Positions 20,188 to 30,548 of a DNA stretch of 64,000 nucleotides are shown in pieces. The DNA is from an uncultured Lachnospiraceae bacterium (GTDB lineage Bacteria > Bacillota > Clostridia > Lachnospirales > Lachnospiraceae), in the NCBI GenBank assembly GCA_947177165.1, contig CAMWTP010000007.1, forward strand, positions 43,654 through 107,653. Reading direction: 5' to 3'. Position 1 is the stretch's first letter. Each line of letters opens with the position of its first letter. The notes below the pieces were generated by a model. That model made no database searches, had not been told where the DNA came from, and saw only the letters and a program-made list of their open reading frames with translations. The translations under genes and the position numbers were made by a program.

Positions 20188-22038
20188 TCAAGCAGTTCCT
20201 TTATCCGATTCATTCAATTCTTTTTTACGAAAAACAGCAACCGGATACATCCGGATTCTGCCGCCGCGCAGATAAATTTTGCCAAAAAAGCATGGCAGGT
20301 TTTCGTTCGTAATCTTTTCTAAATACCGGATTCCCTCCGCCTCGTCTTTGGAATAGACGATTTCCACCACGACCGCTTTTCCAGCCTCATCATACAGATT
20401 CATGCAGAGCTTTTGTTCCGTCTCCAGAAAAACCGCCTTCTCACAAGATGCCGGTCTTAAAAACACAAGCTGTGTCTGTGCTGCGCTGTCTGCCTCTGTA
20501 TTTTCCAGTGTATCCATTTTTCCTTGAAACAGCTCCGCAAAAAGCTGCGCAAAATCCCGATAATAGCACGCTCCCAAAAGGTCTGTGGTCAGTGCATTGT
20601 TGTCCGCTCTTCTGTCACGAATCAGCTCGCCCTTTGTCTCCTTGCTCGATGACAGCCTTCCCCTGCTGTCACACTTAGCCTGCGTCAGATGAATATGCCA
20701 GAAAGCAAGCTCCTGCAAGGGAACGGACAATCCCCACGGCGTCTCCTGTGTATAGCGCGAACCTGCACGGTTCGCCATATTGGCATTGTCATAAAATACA
20801 GGTCTCGCCTGTGTGTAGGTATACCATTTCCCGGTATTTTCCTCCAAAAAATAGACAGTCTCACCCTCATATCCGCTCCTGCTCACAAAATGCTCAACCG
20901 CGATACCGGCCAAATCCAGGTCAAAAGCCGACGTGTACTCTGCGCGGAATGCACCTGCCAGCTTTGACACTTCCAGCGCATTTTTTGCCTGTCCCAACAA
21001 CTCCACCTGCCTATAGAATGTGGTTAACTGCCGCATCAACAGCTGTATTTTGAGTGATGCCACCCGTTTGAGGTATTTATTGTACGAATCCTGCAGCCGT
21101 CTCCAGTCATTCTCAAAATTGGGCAGCTTCGCGTTGTGACAGATTGTCGCCAGACGTTCCATATGGTCAAGCGCATCCTGCGGTGTCCTGGCCAGACCTG
21201 TGTCCATGAGCTCCTCCAAAAAGGTCCGCATCTGCAGAACAACTTCCTGAATCTGCTCCATGTCATATTCCGTACTTCCGCCCCGATCCTGCTCCAGCGC
21301 GTCAACATTCATCTGCCCTGATTCCAGCTTGCACCACAAGACTGCCTCCGCCTTGTGAACACAGAATTCCTTCTTGTGGCAGGTGCATGTCGAGTATTCC
21401 AACGGATAGAGCAGCCTCACCGTCATGGACTGCGCTAATGGCTGCACTGTCACGACACTGGAATAGTTCATCTGCGGTTTTTTGCCTGCCCTGGCGCTGT
21501 CAATCAGTTCCTGCAGCCGCCTGACACCTAAGATTTTGCAGAGTTTTTCCAGTGGATAGTCCGTGATCTGCTGCAGTACATTGTTTGTCATTGCACTGCC
21601 GGACTTTGGAACAGTCCCTTGTTCTGCTGTCTCCTGACCGGCCTCTCTTTCTGGCTCTTCTGCGGCAGTCTCTTTTTCCGCTGTTTCCTGACCAGCTGTT
21701 TCCTGACCGATTACTGCAGATATCTTCTGCAGTGTGAGGATTCCAAGTATGACATGGCGGCAGATGCTTCGCGACGGACACGAGCAGGCACTTTCCCCGA
21801 GCGGCATTTTGATATGGACCGCCTCTTCCCCGACTTTTACTGTAATCACTTCTTCCGCAGATAAATTTTGTAAGAATCCGCTCTCAGCTTCTTTTAAAAT
21901 TTCATTCTGACCTTTGTCCAAAAGCTTACACGGAGTCGTCTCCATATCTTTATATGCACGCTTTACGATTCCTTTATTCGAAATACCAACCAGATAATCA
22001 TCGTCTATCTCCCGAAAAACGGATTCCCAATCACTCAT
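20188..22038 (-). CDS. SWIM zinc-finger protein (YehQ-like) of MoxR/VWA cluster
   Basis: Start set at ATG 22038, preceded by GGGGAGG; a GTG at 22110 lacks a ribosome site. The 616-residue protein carries two SWIM-type fingers (CxC...CxH): Cys85-x-Cys87...Cys93-x-His95 and Cys218-x-Cys220...Cys226-x-His228. A Glu/Thr/Ala-rich linker (about 112-145) separates them. SWIM fingers bind nucleic acid or protein. The gene order MoxR-DUF5682-VWA-SWIM corresponds to E. coli yehL-yehM-yehP-yehQ. The role of that cluster is unproven; MoxR-VWA systems are generally chaperone-like or conflict systems. A copy of its 3' end lies at 18981-19135. Confidence 0.85.
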   Translation of the reverse strand: MSDWESVFREIDDDYLVGISNKGIVKRAYKDMETTPCKLLDKGQNEILKEAESGFLQNLSAEEVITVKVGEEAVHIKMPLGESACSCPSRSICRHVILGILTLQKISAVIGQETAGQETAEKETAAEEPEREAGQETAEQGTVPKSGSAMTNNVLQQITDYPLEKLCKILGVRRLQELIDSARAGKKPQMNYSSVVTVQPLAQSMTVRLLYPLEYSTCTCHKKEFCVHKAEAVLWCKLESGQMNVDALEQDRGGSTEYDMEQIQEVVLQMRTFLEELMDTGLARTPQDALDHMERLATICHNAKLPNFENDWRRLQDSYNKYLKRVASLKIQLLMRQLTTFYRQVELLGQAKNALEVSKLAGAFRAEYTSAFDLDLAGIAVEHFVSRSGYEGETVYFLEENTGKWYTYTQARPVFYDNANMANRAGSRYTQETPWGLSVPLQELAFWHIHLTQAKCDSRGRLSSSKETKGELIRDRRADNNALTTDLLGACYYRDFAQLFAELFQGKMDTLENTEADSAAQTQLVFLRPASCEKAVFLETEQKLCMNLYDEAGKAVVVEIVYSKDEAEGIRYLEKITNENLPCFFGKIYLRGGRIRMYPVAVFRKKELNESDKGTA

Positions 22039-22116
22039 GTAAATCCTCCCCGCTAATCCAACTCCTATCTCACGATACCAATGCCCCATATATTGGCAGG
22101 CTTTCTCCACATTGAT

Positions 22117-23241
22117 TTATAAAATTTTCGCGATAAATCCAGACAGCTCCTCCGGTGTCATCGCGCCGACCGACGCCCCCATATCCGCGAGCACTGACGC
22201 CGCTTTCTTGTCATAATTAGGCACCGCGTCATGGTCCAGTGCCGGCAGGACGATCAGCTTTGCCCCGCTCTCGATAATATTGCTGCTCACCTGATATAGA
22301 TGGTGGTAACTGCCGCCTTCATAGAGATCCGTGACCAGCACCACCATCGTCCGGTGCGGCATCTCTATCAGCTGCTCACAGTAGGCGAGCGCTCCGGCAA
22401 TATTCGTGCCGCCGCCAAGCTGAATGCTCATGAGCGTCTCAACCGGATCGCTGGCGTATCCGCTCAGATCCACCACATTCGTGTCGAAGATGACAAGCCT
22501 CGTGTCCAGCATCGGAAGTCTCGCAAAGATTCCTGCCATGACGGCGCTGTGAATCACCGAATCCAGCATCGAACCGCTCTCGTCCACGCAGATAATCACG
22601 CGCCACTGGTTGAACTTTTTCATGCGCGAACTGAAATATACCTGTTTTAAGAGAATTTGCTTTGTCTCTGTATCGTAGTTTTTCAGATTCCTGCGTATCG
22701 TTTTTTTCATGTCAAGGTTACGCATGGATTTCACCGGACTGCTCATATTGCGGTTCAGCCGCCCGAAAAGCGTCTTTTTCATCTCCTGCTCAAGCTTTTT
22801 TGTCAGTTCATCGGCGACCTTGCGCACCACCTGCCTGGCAAGCTCCAGCACTTCGCCTTTCATCATGTGCTTTAACTGCATAATTGTCTTTAAAAGCTCC
22901 TTGTTGGGCTCTAGCTTCCGCAAGACTTCCGGGTCGGTCAGCAGCTCTGTCATCTCATACTTTTCCAGCGCGTGCCGCTCCATGATTTCCACAGTATTTT
23001 GCGGAAACAGTGTCTTGATTTTGGTCAGCCAGCGCGGAACGGTGAGCTGGGAGTCCCCGCTTCCTCCGCGGCGCTCCCTGCGGATTTCCTGGTCGTCGCC
23101 GTATTCCCTCGAATACAGATAATCCAATACCTCCTCCATTTCCATCAGTTTCCCATTCCCCTCCGGAAAAGGTATCTGCCCCGCCGCATACCTTCCCAGC
23201 ACCAGCCTCCAGCGGTTTAAAATTTCCTGTTCGTCTGCCAT
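22117..23241 (-). CDS. VWA-domain protein (YehP-like)
   Basis: Start ATG 23241 with GGGAG just upstream. A 374-residue protein: a helical N-terminal half (about 1-210) and a von Willebrand A domain with a complete MIDAS motif, Asp220-Ser222-Ser224 (VDESGSM), the GGGTNIAG threonine and the later VLVTDLYEG aspartate. VWA proteins of MoxR systems bind partners through the metal site and are remodelled by the ATPase. It lies between the DUF5682 and SWIM genes with gaps of 21 and 78 bp. Confidence 0.9.
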   Translation of the reverse strand: MADEQEILNRWRLVLGRYAAGQIPFPEGNGKLMEMEEVLDYLYSREYGDDQEIRRERRGGSGDSQLTVPRWLTKIKTLFPQNTVEIMERHALEKYEMTELLTDPEVLRKLEPNKELLKTIMQLKHMMKGEVLELARQVVRKVADELTKKLEQEMKKTLFGRLNRNMSSPVKSMRNLDMKKTIRRNLKNYDTETKQILLKQVYFSSRMKKFNQWRVIICVDESGSMLDSVIHSAVMAGIFARLPMLDTRLVIFDTNVVDLSGYASDPVETLMSIQLGGGTNIAGALAYCEQLIEMPHRTMVVLVTDLYEGGSYHHLYQVSSNIIESGAKLIVLPALDHDAVPNYDKKAASVLADMGASVGAMTPEELSGFIAKIL

Positions 23242-23262
23242 ACGCTCCCGATTCCCTCCCAA

Positions 23263-25665
23263 TTAAATCCCTAAAACGCGCCGTGCATACGCATCCAGTT
23301 CCCTGCCGTATGTATACCAGCCTGGCAGTACTTCGTCGCGCTCCATCAATTCGCGCCCTGTCCTGCGGTGAAGCCCTGCTGCCTGCCGCGCAATCTTGTC
23401 GGTCTCAGAGGGTGTGAAATACGCAAATGCCATTCGCAGCTGCGGCAGCAGTTCCATAAATTCCATCTCGTCAACTTCACCGAGAAAAGCGTCAATCATC
23501 ACAAGCATCTCGCGCTCCATCAGCATCAAATCCTTCGCCGTAAAAAACAAACCCCTGAAAAAGACCGCCGTCTTTAAAAGCTGTTCCCTCGTGCCCGTGA
23601 GATACCCTCTGCACGCCGCACCTACTGCGCGCGAATCCTCCTGGCTGCCTCCATAGAGGATTCCGTGAATACAGCCATTCAGCCCCGCATGAATCTGCAC
23701 ATCCCCCTGCATTCGGTGTAATGCCTCGTAGAAATCCTCCCGCTCCCCGGTATCCTCCTGTCCTTTCCGTCCTGTGATCTGATACAATAATTTCAGGGCG
23801 TTCATGCCCGCATCCAACATTTCGTCCTGCATACGTGTGATACCCGGAAGCAGTGTGATCAGCTTTCTGACTCCTGTGTGCAGAAGCACCCCAAACTCCA
23901 AATCCGATTCATAGAGCGCTCCCAGCTCTTCCATCATCGTCAGGGATTTCACGGCATCCGCAATCGAGTAAAAATCCATATCTTTCAAAATCAGTTCGTG
24001 CACGCGCTCATACACCAGATCAAGCTGGCTGGAAATCCCCATCTCAAAAACCTGCGTCAAAAGTATCGCAGCACTGTCCGCCTTCGTATCCTGCCGGAGC
24101 CGTTCCTGCACAAGGCTGACAATCGCTTCCTCCATAGTTGCGCCGTGCACCGACACGTCAATCAAAGCCGCAAAAACCTGCGCGCTGTATTTGTATTTCC
24201 AGATTTCTCGAATCAGGCTGCGATCCTTCCTCTGCTGCAGGTTCGGTCCTTTCACACGCTTTGCAAACGCAGTCTGCAGGAAAGCCATCCGATGAAAAAA
24301 ACGGCTCATCCGCCTGTGCTTTCTGCTGGAGAAAATCGAGAGCGTCACCTCTTTTTCCAAGGTGCTGTCTGTCCTGATCCCAAACTTTTTGCACTGCTCC
24401 TGAAAGTCGAGGACTATCGGCGGAACGTCCGCGAGCGTACAGAGTGCACCCGATCCAGTCCCTGTCATCAGCCGGCGCAGCGTGCGAAGCGGCATGTCTG
24501 ATGTAATATTGCATTCTCCCTTTACATAAGAAGATAGAACGGCATCCTGCAATTCATAAGCGCCTGTCTGCGGTTTCCCGCGAAGCGCCGCAAGCCCCTG
24601 TGCCATCTGCCACGCACAGATTTCATCGTAGGTCGAAAGCGCCCCCTCCTGTTTTCTGCTTTCCTTTCCCGATGCAACCAGAAGATCCAGTACAGCTGTC
24701 TCATAGGGCCGCTCCTCCTGGCTGGCAAGTCCTTCCCAAATCTTCTGGTAAAAACCTGTATAAGGCATTCCGCTCGCATAACCGTTCAAGGCGTCCGCCG
24801 CCTCCATGGAATAGGGCATCAGATAGACACTCTCATCCTTATTGGGAACATAGTGTTCAATCTTTTTTGCATACTGAACCGTCTCTTCCCAATTCTCACC
24901 AGAAAGCCTTTCTTTCAATCCCGGCGTGTGGAACCCGCCTGTGAGCACGAGAATCCGCTGAATCTCCCCATGTTTTTTTACACCGCCACAGCCGTACATC
25001 GCCTGCAGGGCGATTCGCGCCGCCATGTGCTGCTCCCTCGCAAGACATCCCTCACGCTGCAACACCTCTGCCGGTGTATTTTCCCTCGCAAGCGCGCAGT
25101 ATGCACTTAAATGAGAGAAAAAGACATCACTGTCCTCATAAAGCCCATTAAGCTCAAAATATTTTTCCCAGAACTCGTCAAAGCTGCGCAGGCCTGTCTT
25201 TTCGCACAGTCTCTCGATGTACTCATTTCTGGTGAGCAGATAGTCGTCATTGTAATTCCGCGGTGCCTCCCCTTCTGCCGCTCTCTCCGCCGATGCCGCA
25301 AGAATATCCCCGTAGGATAAATCAATAAATGACACTTCTGTCATATTTTTGTATGCTTCCCTGAGTGCCACAAGCTCGGGCGAATAGTCCAGAAATGGAT
25401 AATAGCACTTGTAATGCTCCTGCTCCTCCGATATTTTTTCCGCCTTGTCATGATAGGCATAGTAGATGGCAAACGGCGCGCGCGTATCCTCATGCAGCAT
25501 GACTGGCAGCAGCGCATTGGCATTGTCCGGTCCCTCCACCAGCACCGCGTCCGGTTTCCATTCCGCAAAAATCTTTTTGATCTGATACGAACAGGCCGGA
25601 CTGTGATGGCGGACCGGAATCAGCATTATTTCAGCCATTTCCTCGCTTCGTAATATTGTTTCCAT
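23263..25665 (-). CDS. DUF5682 family protein (YehM-like)
   Basis: An 800-residue cytoplasmic protein. The N-terminal region IPVRHHSPACS (residues 16-26) with VEGPDN (about 43-48) is typical of DUF5682 proteins of MoxR-VWA loci. The remainder is helical, with no membrane segment. The start at 25665 overlaps the MoxR gene by 40 bp; an internal ATG at 25638 would reduce this to 13 bp, and I cannot decide between them. Biochemical function is unknown; genetic linkage suggests it works with the MoxR ATPase and VWA protein. Confidence 0.82.
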   Translation of the reverse strand: METILRSEEMAEIMLIPVRHHSPACSYQIKKIFAEWKPDAVLVEGPDNANALLPVMLHEDTRAPFAIYYAYHDKAEKISEEQEHYKCYYPFLDYSPELVALREAYKNMTEVSFIDLSYGDILAASAERAAEGEAPRNYNDDYLLTRNEYIERLCEKTGLRSFDEFWEKYFELNGLYEDSDVFFSHLSAYCALARENTPAEVLQREGCLAREQHMAARIALQAMYGCGGVKKHGEIQRILVLTGGFHTPGLKERLSGENWEETVQYAKKIEHYVPNKDESVYLMPYSMEAADALNGYASGMPYTGFYQKIWEGLASQEERPYETAVLDLLVASGKESRKQEGALSTYDEICAWQMAQGLAALRGKPQTGAYELQDAVLSSYVKGECNITSDMPLRTLRRLMTGTGSGALCTLADVPPIVLDFQEQCKKFGIRTDSTLEKEVTLSIFSSRKHRRMSRFFHRMAFLQTAFAKRVKGPNLQQRKDRSLIREIWKYKYSAQVFAALIDVSVHGATMEEAIVSLVQERLRQDTKADSAAILLTQVFEMGISSQLDLVYERVHELILKDMDFYSIADAVKSLTMMEELGALYESDLEFGVLLHTGVRKLITLLPGITRMQDEMLDAGMNALKLLYQITGRKGQEDTGEREDFYEALHRMQGDVQIHAGLNGCIHGILYGGSQEDSRAVGAACRGYLTGTREQLLKTAVFFRGLFFTAKDLMLMEREMLVMIDAFLGEVDEMEFMELLPQLRMAFAYFTPSETDKIARQAAGLHRRTGRELMERDEVLPGWYTYGRELDAYARRVLGI

Positions 25666-26738
25666 AATCCACCCTCTTTGCTGCTCTTATCCCGGATCAC
25701 TGTATTAAAATATCCTTTTACTTTTTCCAGATCATCCTTGTCTTCCTTGGAGATCGCACCGACCAGATTCTGGACAAGGCAGTCCACATCAAGATGCCCG
25801 TCCCCGTAATAATAGCCGGTGAGCATCGTTTGATAATAGACCGACACCGCCTCCGCCGTGCTCATCACCGCATTTGGCTTGTCGATGCGATGTCCATACG
25901 AGGAAACGCCCTCCCGCAGCTCATGGTACGTGGAAGCGAGAAGCTCCGCGACGTCCTCGTCAGCCTGCATATCGACATGACTCTCCTGCGCAAGCATATT
26001 GACCTCATTTAAGATAATCTGTTTTTCGAGCGACACCTTATTGACCGGCATGACAGTCTCGAAATTAAAGCGCCGCTTTAACGCGCTGCTCATCTCATTG
26101 ACACCCTTATCCCTGGTGTTGGCCGTTCCGATCACGTTAAAACCGGGGCGCGCAAACAGAAAACCGTCATCGCCCAGCTCCGGCACATTTAAAACCTTGT
26201 CGCTCAGAACGCTGATCAGGCTGTCCTGAATCTCAGCAGGCGTTCTGGTGATCTCCTCAAAACGGGTGAGGATCCCCTTCTCCATCCCTATGTAGAGCGG
26301 CGACGGCACAAGCGCCTCCCTGCTCGGTCCTTTCGCCAGCAGGAGCGCATAATTCCACGAGTACTTGATCATGTCCTCCGTCGTTCCCGCCGTTCCCTGT
26401 ATCGTGTTCTTGCTGTTTCCACTGATGGCGGCAGACAGAAGCTCTGAGAGCATCGTCTTTGCCGTTCCCGGCTCCCCGACAAGCATCAGCCCGCGGTTTC
26501 CCGCAAGCGTGACGATGCACCGCTCCACGAGCGCATCGTTTCCGAAATACTTTTTCCTGATCTGGTACTTGTTTCCCTGATATTCGATTGGCTTCTCGCT
26601 GCCCAGGATAAATGTCCTGACCGCCTTGGGCGACATCTGCCAGTTGTCCGGCTTTTTTGCATCCGGGTCTGTATTTTTGAGCGCTTCAAGCTCCTCCTGA
26701 TAGCGCACCTCCACTGGGGGTTTTATTGATTCCTGCAT
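25626..26738 (-). CDS. MoxR-family AAA+ ATPase (YehL-like)
   Basis: A 370-residue AAA+ ATPase. Walker A GEPGTAKT is at residues 88-95, Walker B (RFEEITR) includes Glu161/Glu162, sensor 1 is GTANTRD (Asn207), and arginine-finger candidates are Arg222/Arg223 (ALKRRF). MoxR ATPases act as chaperones that remodel VWA-protein partners, and such a partner is encoded two genes downstream. The gene starts 27 bp after the pheT stop with no terminator visible, so it is likely read from the pheST promoter too. Confidence 0.9.
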   Translation of the reverse strand: MQESIKPPVEVRYQEELEALKNTDPDAKKPDNWQMSPKAVRTFILGSEKPIEYQGNKYQIRKKYFGNDALVERCIVTLAGNRGLMLVGEPGTAKTMLSELLSAAISGNSKNTIQGTAGTTEDMIKYSWNYALLLAKGPSREALVPSPLYIGMEKGILTRFEEITRTPAEIQDSLISVLSDKVLNVPELGDDGFLFARPGFNVIGTANTRDKGVNEMSSALKRRFNFETVMPVNKVSLEKQIILNEVNMLAQESHVDMQADEDVAELLASTYHELREGVSSYGHRIDKPNAVMSTAEAVSVYYQTMLTGYYYGDGHLDVDCLVQNLVGAISKEDKDDLEKVKGYFNTVIRDKSSKEGGLWKQYYEARKWLK

Positions 26739-26765
26739 ACGTTTTGTCCTTTCTGATATCTATTG

Positions 26766-29123
26766 CTATTCTTTCAATTTCACATCTATCTCCCTCAAAT
26801 TATCAAGAATGCGATCAATGTCCCTCTGCACCTCTTCGCCTGTCAGCGTTCTGTCCTCACAGCCAAATGCAAAGCGAATCGCAATGCTTTTCACTACACC
26901 TGCATCGTAAATGTCAATCACGGATGCCTCTCTCAATGTTCCCGACTCCAGAGCGCTCCAGCAGTCCGCAAGCCGTTCAAAGCGAATCCCTTCCGGAATC
27001 ACCAGCGACAGGTCATACTCAATGGTCGGAAATCTGGACGGCTCCTCAAATTCCAATCCGGCTGCTGGAACGGCCAGCAATGCATCCATGTCGATTTCCA
27101 TACACACTACAGATGCATTTTTCGCAATCTTCCCCAATACTCTGGGATGCAGCGTATTCAACACACCGATCTCTTTGCCTGCCAGTGAGAAAACAGCTGT
27201 GTTTTTCGGATGCTGCCACACATGCGACACTTTTGTCTTTTTATATTCCGGCAGCAAATGTTTCAGGTTATCACAGACCGCATTGATCATCTGCACCATC
27301 TGCAGGTAAAGCGCCTTCTCCGTCGTCTCCTTGCTGAACACAGCGACGGCAAGCCTGCGCTGCTCGTTTGCCGTGCCGTCGTCCTTTCTGCCCTCCACCA
27401 CTCTGCCGATCTCAAAAATACCAAAGGATGGTTTGTAATTGCGGTTTGCATAAATTGCCGGAAGAAAACTCTCCATCATGCAGGTTCTCAGATAACCATT
27501 GTTCTCCGCCGTTCCAAGAATCCGGACATTTTCTTCTGAAACCAGGCCGAGACTGCGCATCGCGTCAGGATCGCACCATACTCTGGTATGAATCTCGTGC
27601 ATTCCATATGTCTTTACCAGTATATCCCTGACTGCGTTTTCTTCGCGCCGGAGTTCTGTCGTCTTTGCCGGAAGCAGCGGACAGGCCGCTGTCTTAATTG
27701 CAAAGTTGTCATATCCATAGATTCTGGTAATCTCCTCCACGATGTCCGCCTTCATGCTGACATCCTTTGTCCCTCTCCAGCCCGGCACCGTTGTGACAAA
27801 ACATTCGCCGTCCTGTTCCGTGTCAAATCCCAGCTGTTCCAGTGTTGTTTTGATCCGCTCACAGGAAATATCGATTCCTGTATAGCGGTCAATAAATTTC
27901 TTGTCAAATTCCACTTTTAATGTTGGATACTTGTATTGATACACATCTGTAATCCTTGTGACACACCTGCAATCCGGGTCTACATCCCTGAGCAACTTGA
28001 TAAACCGCTTCACTGCAAGCAGTGTCATCTCTGGATCTAACGTTTTCTCGTAGCGCGCGGATGCATCTGTGCGCAGTGTCATTCTCGATGCCGATCTGCG
28101 GATACTCACGCCGTCAAAATTTGCCGATTCCAGAACAACGGAATTTGTTTCGCTCTTGATCTCGCTGTCAAGACCACCCATAATCCCCGCAATGCCCACT
28201 GGCGTCTCATTGTTGTATATCATAAGCGTGTCCGGCGTAATCTCCCGCTCAATGCCGTCCAACGTCGTAAAACGAAACACACTTTCCGGTCTTTTGACCA
28301 CAATTCTGCTCACATTCCTTCCGTCAAACGCGTGCATCGGCTGACCTAACTCTAACATCAGATAATTGGTCAAATCTGCGAGCAGATTGATAGCTCTGGT
28401 ACCGCAGTAGTACAAGCGCACCCGCATCTCATTGGAACTTACCTTCTTTGTGATATTTTCAATCCGGACACTTGTGTAGCGGTATACCAGCTCATCCCTG
28501 AGGTCGATTTCCACTTCCCCGTCGCCAGTATATGGATTCTCCATAATATCAAGAGGCCTGATTCTCTGATTGGTCAGAGCCGCAAACTCTCTTGCCATTC
28601 CGTAGTGCCCCCAGAGATCCGGACGGTTCGTCAACGACTTGTTATCCACTTCAAAAATGATATCCTCTAACGGAAAAATTTCTTTCAAATCCGTGCCATT
28701 CGCACAGCACTTGTCCAACTCCATAATACCGTCATGATTGTCAGAAATTCCGAGCTCCTTCTCGGAACAGCACATACCATATGACATTATTCCATGAATC
28801 TCCGTCGGTTTGATTTCGTTTCCACAGACATGTCCGCCCGGTTTGCAGAATGCGGTCTTAATTCCTTCACGTGCATTGGGTGCGCCGCATACCACATCGT
28901 ATATCTCCACTCCGGCGTCCACTTTTAACACATGCAGATGGTCTGATTCCGGATGTTTCTCACACGCAACAATCTCTCCGACCACGACATTGTCCGTCTC
29001 CCTTCCCTTGTACTCTACGCCTTCCACTTCCGCCGTGGACAATGTAAACCTTTTAATCAGCTTCTCAATATCCTGGTTTTCCAAATCCACAAAATCTTTG
29101 ATCCAATTGATCGATACTAACAC
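26766..29123 (-). CDS. pheT: Phenylalanyl-tRNA synthetase beta subunit
   Basis: A GTG start at 29123 is chosen because AGGAGG stands 7 bp upstream and the product then begins MLVSINWIKDFVDLE as in the family. The 785-residue length is normal. Domains in order: the N-terminal tRNA-binding (EMAP-like) domain about 40-150, B3/B4 editing region, B5, the inactive class II core, and a C-terminal ferredoxin-like anticodon-binding domain (SRFPTIEYDLSLVIPE onward). It forms the (alpha-beta)2 enzyme with PheS, encoded 31 bp upstream. Confidence 0.97.
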   Translation of the reverse strand: MLVSINWIKDFVDLENQDIEKLIKRFTLSTAEVEGVEYKGRETDNVVVGEIVACEKHPESDHLHVLKVDAGVEIYDVVCGAPNAREGIKTAFCKPGGHVCGNEIKPTEIHGIMSYGMCCSEKELGISDNHDGIMELDKCCANGTDLKEIFPLEDIIFEVDNKSLTNRPDLWGHYGMAREFAALTNQRIRPLDIMENPYTGDGEVEIDLRDELVYRYTSVRIENITKKVSSNEMRVRLYYCGTRAINLLADLTNYLMLELGQPMHAFDGRNVSRIVVKRPESVFRFTTLDGIEREITPDTLMIYNNETPVGIAGIMGGLDSEIKSETNSVVLESANFDGVSIRRSASRMTLRTDASARYEKTLDPEMTLLAVKRFIKLLRDVDPDCRCVTRITDVYQYKYPTLKVEFDKKFIDRYTGIDISCERIKTTLEQLGFDTEQDGECFVTTVPGWRGTKDVSMKADIVEEITRIYGYDNFAIKTAACPLLPAKTTELRREENAVRDILVKTYGMHEIHTRVWCDPDAMRSLGLVSEENVRILGTAENNGYLRTCMMESFLPAIYANRNYKPSFGIFEIGRVVEGRKDDGTANEQRRLAVAVFSKETTEKALYLQMVQMINAVCDNLKHLLPEYKKTKVSHVWQHPKNTAVFSLAGKEIGVLNTLHPRVLGKIAKNASVVCMEIDMDALLAVPAAGLEFEEPSRFPTIEYDLSLVIPEGIRFERLADCWSALESGTLREASVIDIYDAGVVKSIAIRFAFGCEDRTLTGEEVQRDIDRILDNLREIDVKLKE

Positions 29124-29154
29124 GATGACACCTCCTATTTTACGTTTTCCCTGA

Positions 29155-30219
29155 CTATTTGCTGACAAACTGCGACAAAGCATTCAGATCCGCTTCATTG
29201 AATACCCTGATATCTTTGATGCCATATTTCATCATCGCCAGGCGCGTCAGTCCCAGCCCAAATGCAAATCCGGTATACTGGTACGGCTCTTCCTCTGTAT
29301 TGATTCCGCCGTATTTCAACACATTGGGATGAATCATACCGCATGGACACAGCTCCAGCCAGCCGGAATTTTTGCAGGAAGGGCAGCCGTCCCCGCCGCA
29401 GATCAGACACTGGATATCCAGCTCAAACCCCGGCTCCACAAACGGGAAAAATCCCGGCCGCAGACGCACTGTAATATCCCGCTCAAACACTTCAGACAAC
29501 ATCGTTTTCATAAAATAGATCAAATTCGAAATAGAGATATCCTTATCGATCATGATCCCTTCCATCTGGAAAAATGTATTCTCGTGGCACGCATCAATCG
29601 CTTCATTCCGAAAACATCTTCCCGGAAATACCGCCCGAATCGGACGATTTTGTTCTTTCAGAGCTCTTCCATATTTCATCATAATATGATTCTGCGCGGC
29701 AGATGTGTGACTCTTCAGCAGCTGGTTCGGCGTGTCCAGATAGTACGTATCCTGCATATCTCTCGCCGGATGGAATTTTGGAATGTTCAACGCCTCAAAA
29801 CAGTGGTAATCATCCACAATTTCATTGTAATCCTCCACATCAAAACCCATAGACCTGAAAATATCTTCCAGTTCTCTCTGAATCAGTGTAATCGGGTGGT
29901 AGGAGCCGCCAGGGTTTACCGTAGGCATTGACTCGTCATAAGCTTCTGCACAGTTCACTGCCAGCTCTTCCTCTCTTTCGACAAGTTCCCGCCTGGCCTC
30001 GTCAAACCGGTCACTCAATTCCTGTTTGAATCCATTGATTATCTGACCAAATTCTTTCTTCTGCTCAGCGGGTACTTTTCCCAGCTCTTTCATCAACGCA
30101 GAAATATATCCTTTCTTGCTGAAAAAGGACAGCCGCAGCTCCTCCAGCGTCTTTGTGTCCCTGACATCTGCCAATTCGATATTAAACTTTTGTTTTAATT
30201 CCTGTATTTTGGTCTTCAT
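29155..30219 (-). CDS. pheS: Phenylalanyl-tRNA synthetase alpha subunit
   Basis: Start ATG 30219 with AGGAGG 5 bp upstream; longer readings run into the T-box terminator. The 354-residue protein has an N-terminal coiled coil (about 1-90) and a class II catalytic core: motif 2 GRCFRNEAIDACHENTFFQ and motif 3 FAFGLGLTRLAMMKYGI. A zinc-like Cys cluster (CLICGGDGCPSCKNSGWLE) interrupts the core, a variant seen in some bacterial PheS proteins. Transcription is controlled by the T-box directly upstream. Confidence 0.97.
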   Translation of the reverse strand: MKTKIQELKQKFNIELADVRDTKTLEELRLSFFSKKGYISALMKELGKVPAEQKKEFGQIINGFKQELSDRFDEARRELVEREEELAVNCAEAYDESMPTVNPGGSYHPITLIQRELEDIFRSMGFDVEDYNEIVDDYHCFEALNIPKFHPARDMQDTYYLDTPNQLLKSHTSAAQNHIMMKYGRALKEQNRPIRAVFPGRCFRNEAIDACHENTFFQMEGIMIDKDISISNLIYFMKTMLSEVFERDITVRLRPGFFPFVEPGFELDIQCLICGGDGCPSCKNSGWLELCPCGMIHPNVLKYGGINTEEEPYQYTGFAFGLGLTRLAMMKYGIKDIRVFNEADLNALSQFVSK

Positions 30220-30542
30220 ATGAACCTCCTTGAAAATTGAGTGAAACATACTTCCTCTGGGTGCCCATGTGCACAAAAAAACCTCCTCCACAAGGGACGA
30301 GGTTCATCGCGGTACCACCCTATTTCAGAGCAGAACACTGCTCCAATCTCTATGGCTTTAATGCAGCTCTTACATCCATCTTACTGTCACCTGTATGCAG
30401 CTTTGACCTTTCGATGGCTACTCCTGTGCTGAAATTTCAATAACAGTTCCCTTTTTCTGCTCCCAGCCGATGACAGAAAATCTCTGTGAGGAAATCATAT
30501 TATCTATCAGGAACTTCGTTCCTTACACACATTCAACGTATT
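30220..30542 (-). promoter_or_regulatory. T-box leader (Phe) of pheST
   Basis: On the minus strand the conserved T-box AGGGTGGTACCGCG lies at 30308-30321. It is followed by a terminator (30275-30305, stem AACCTC.TCC / GGA.GAGGTT then a T run). In the upstream stem I the specifier TTC followed by A is at 30431-30433, a phenylalanine codon. Uncharged tRNA-Phe should stabilise the antiterminator and allow pheST transcription. Confidence 0.93.
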
Positions 30543-30548
30543 TTTATC

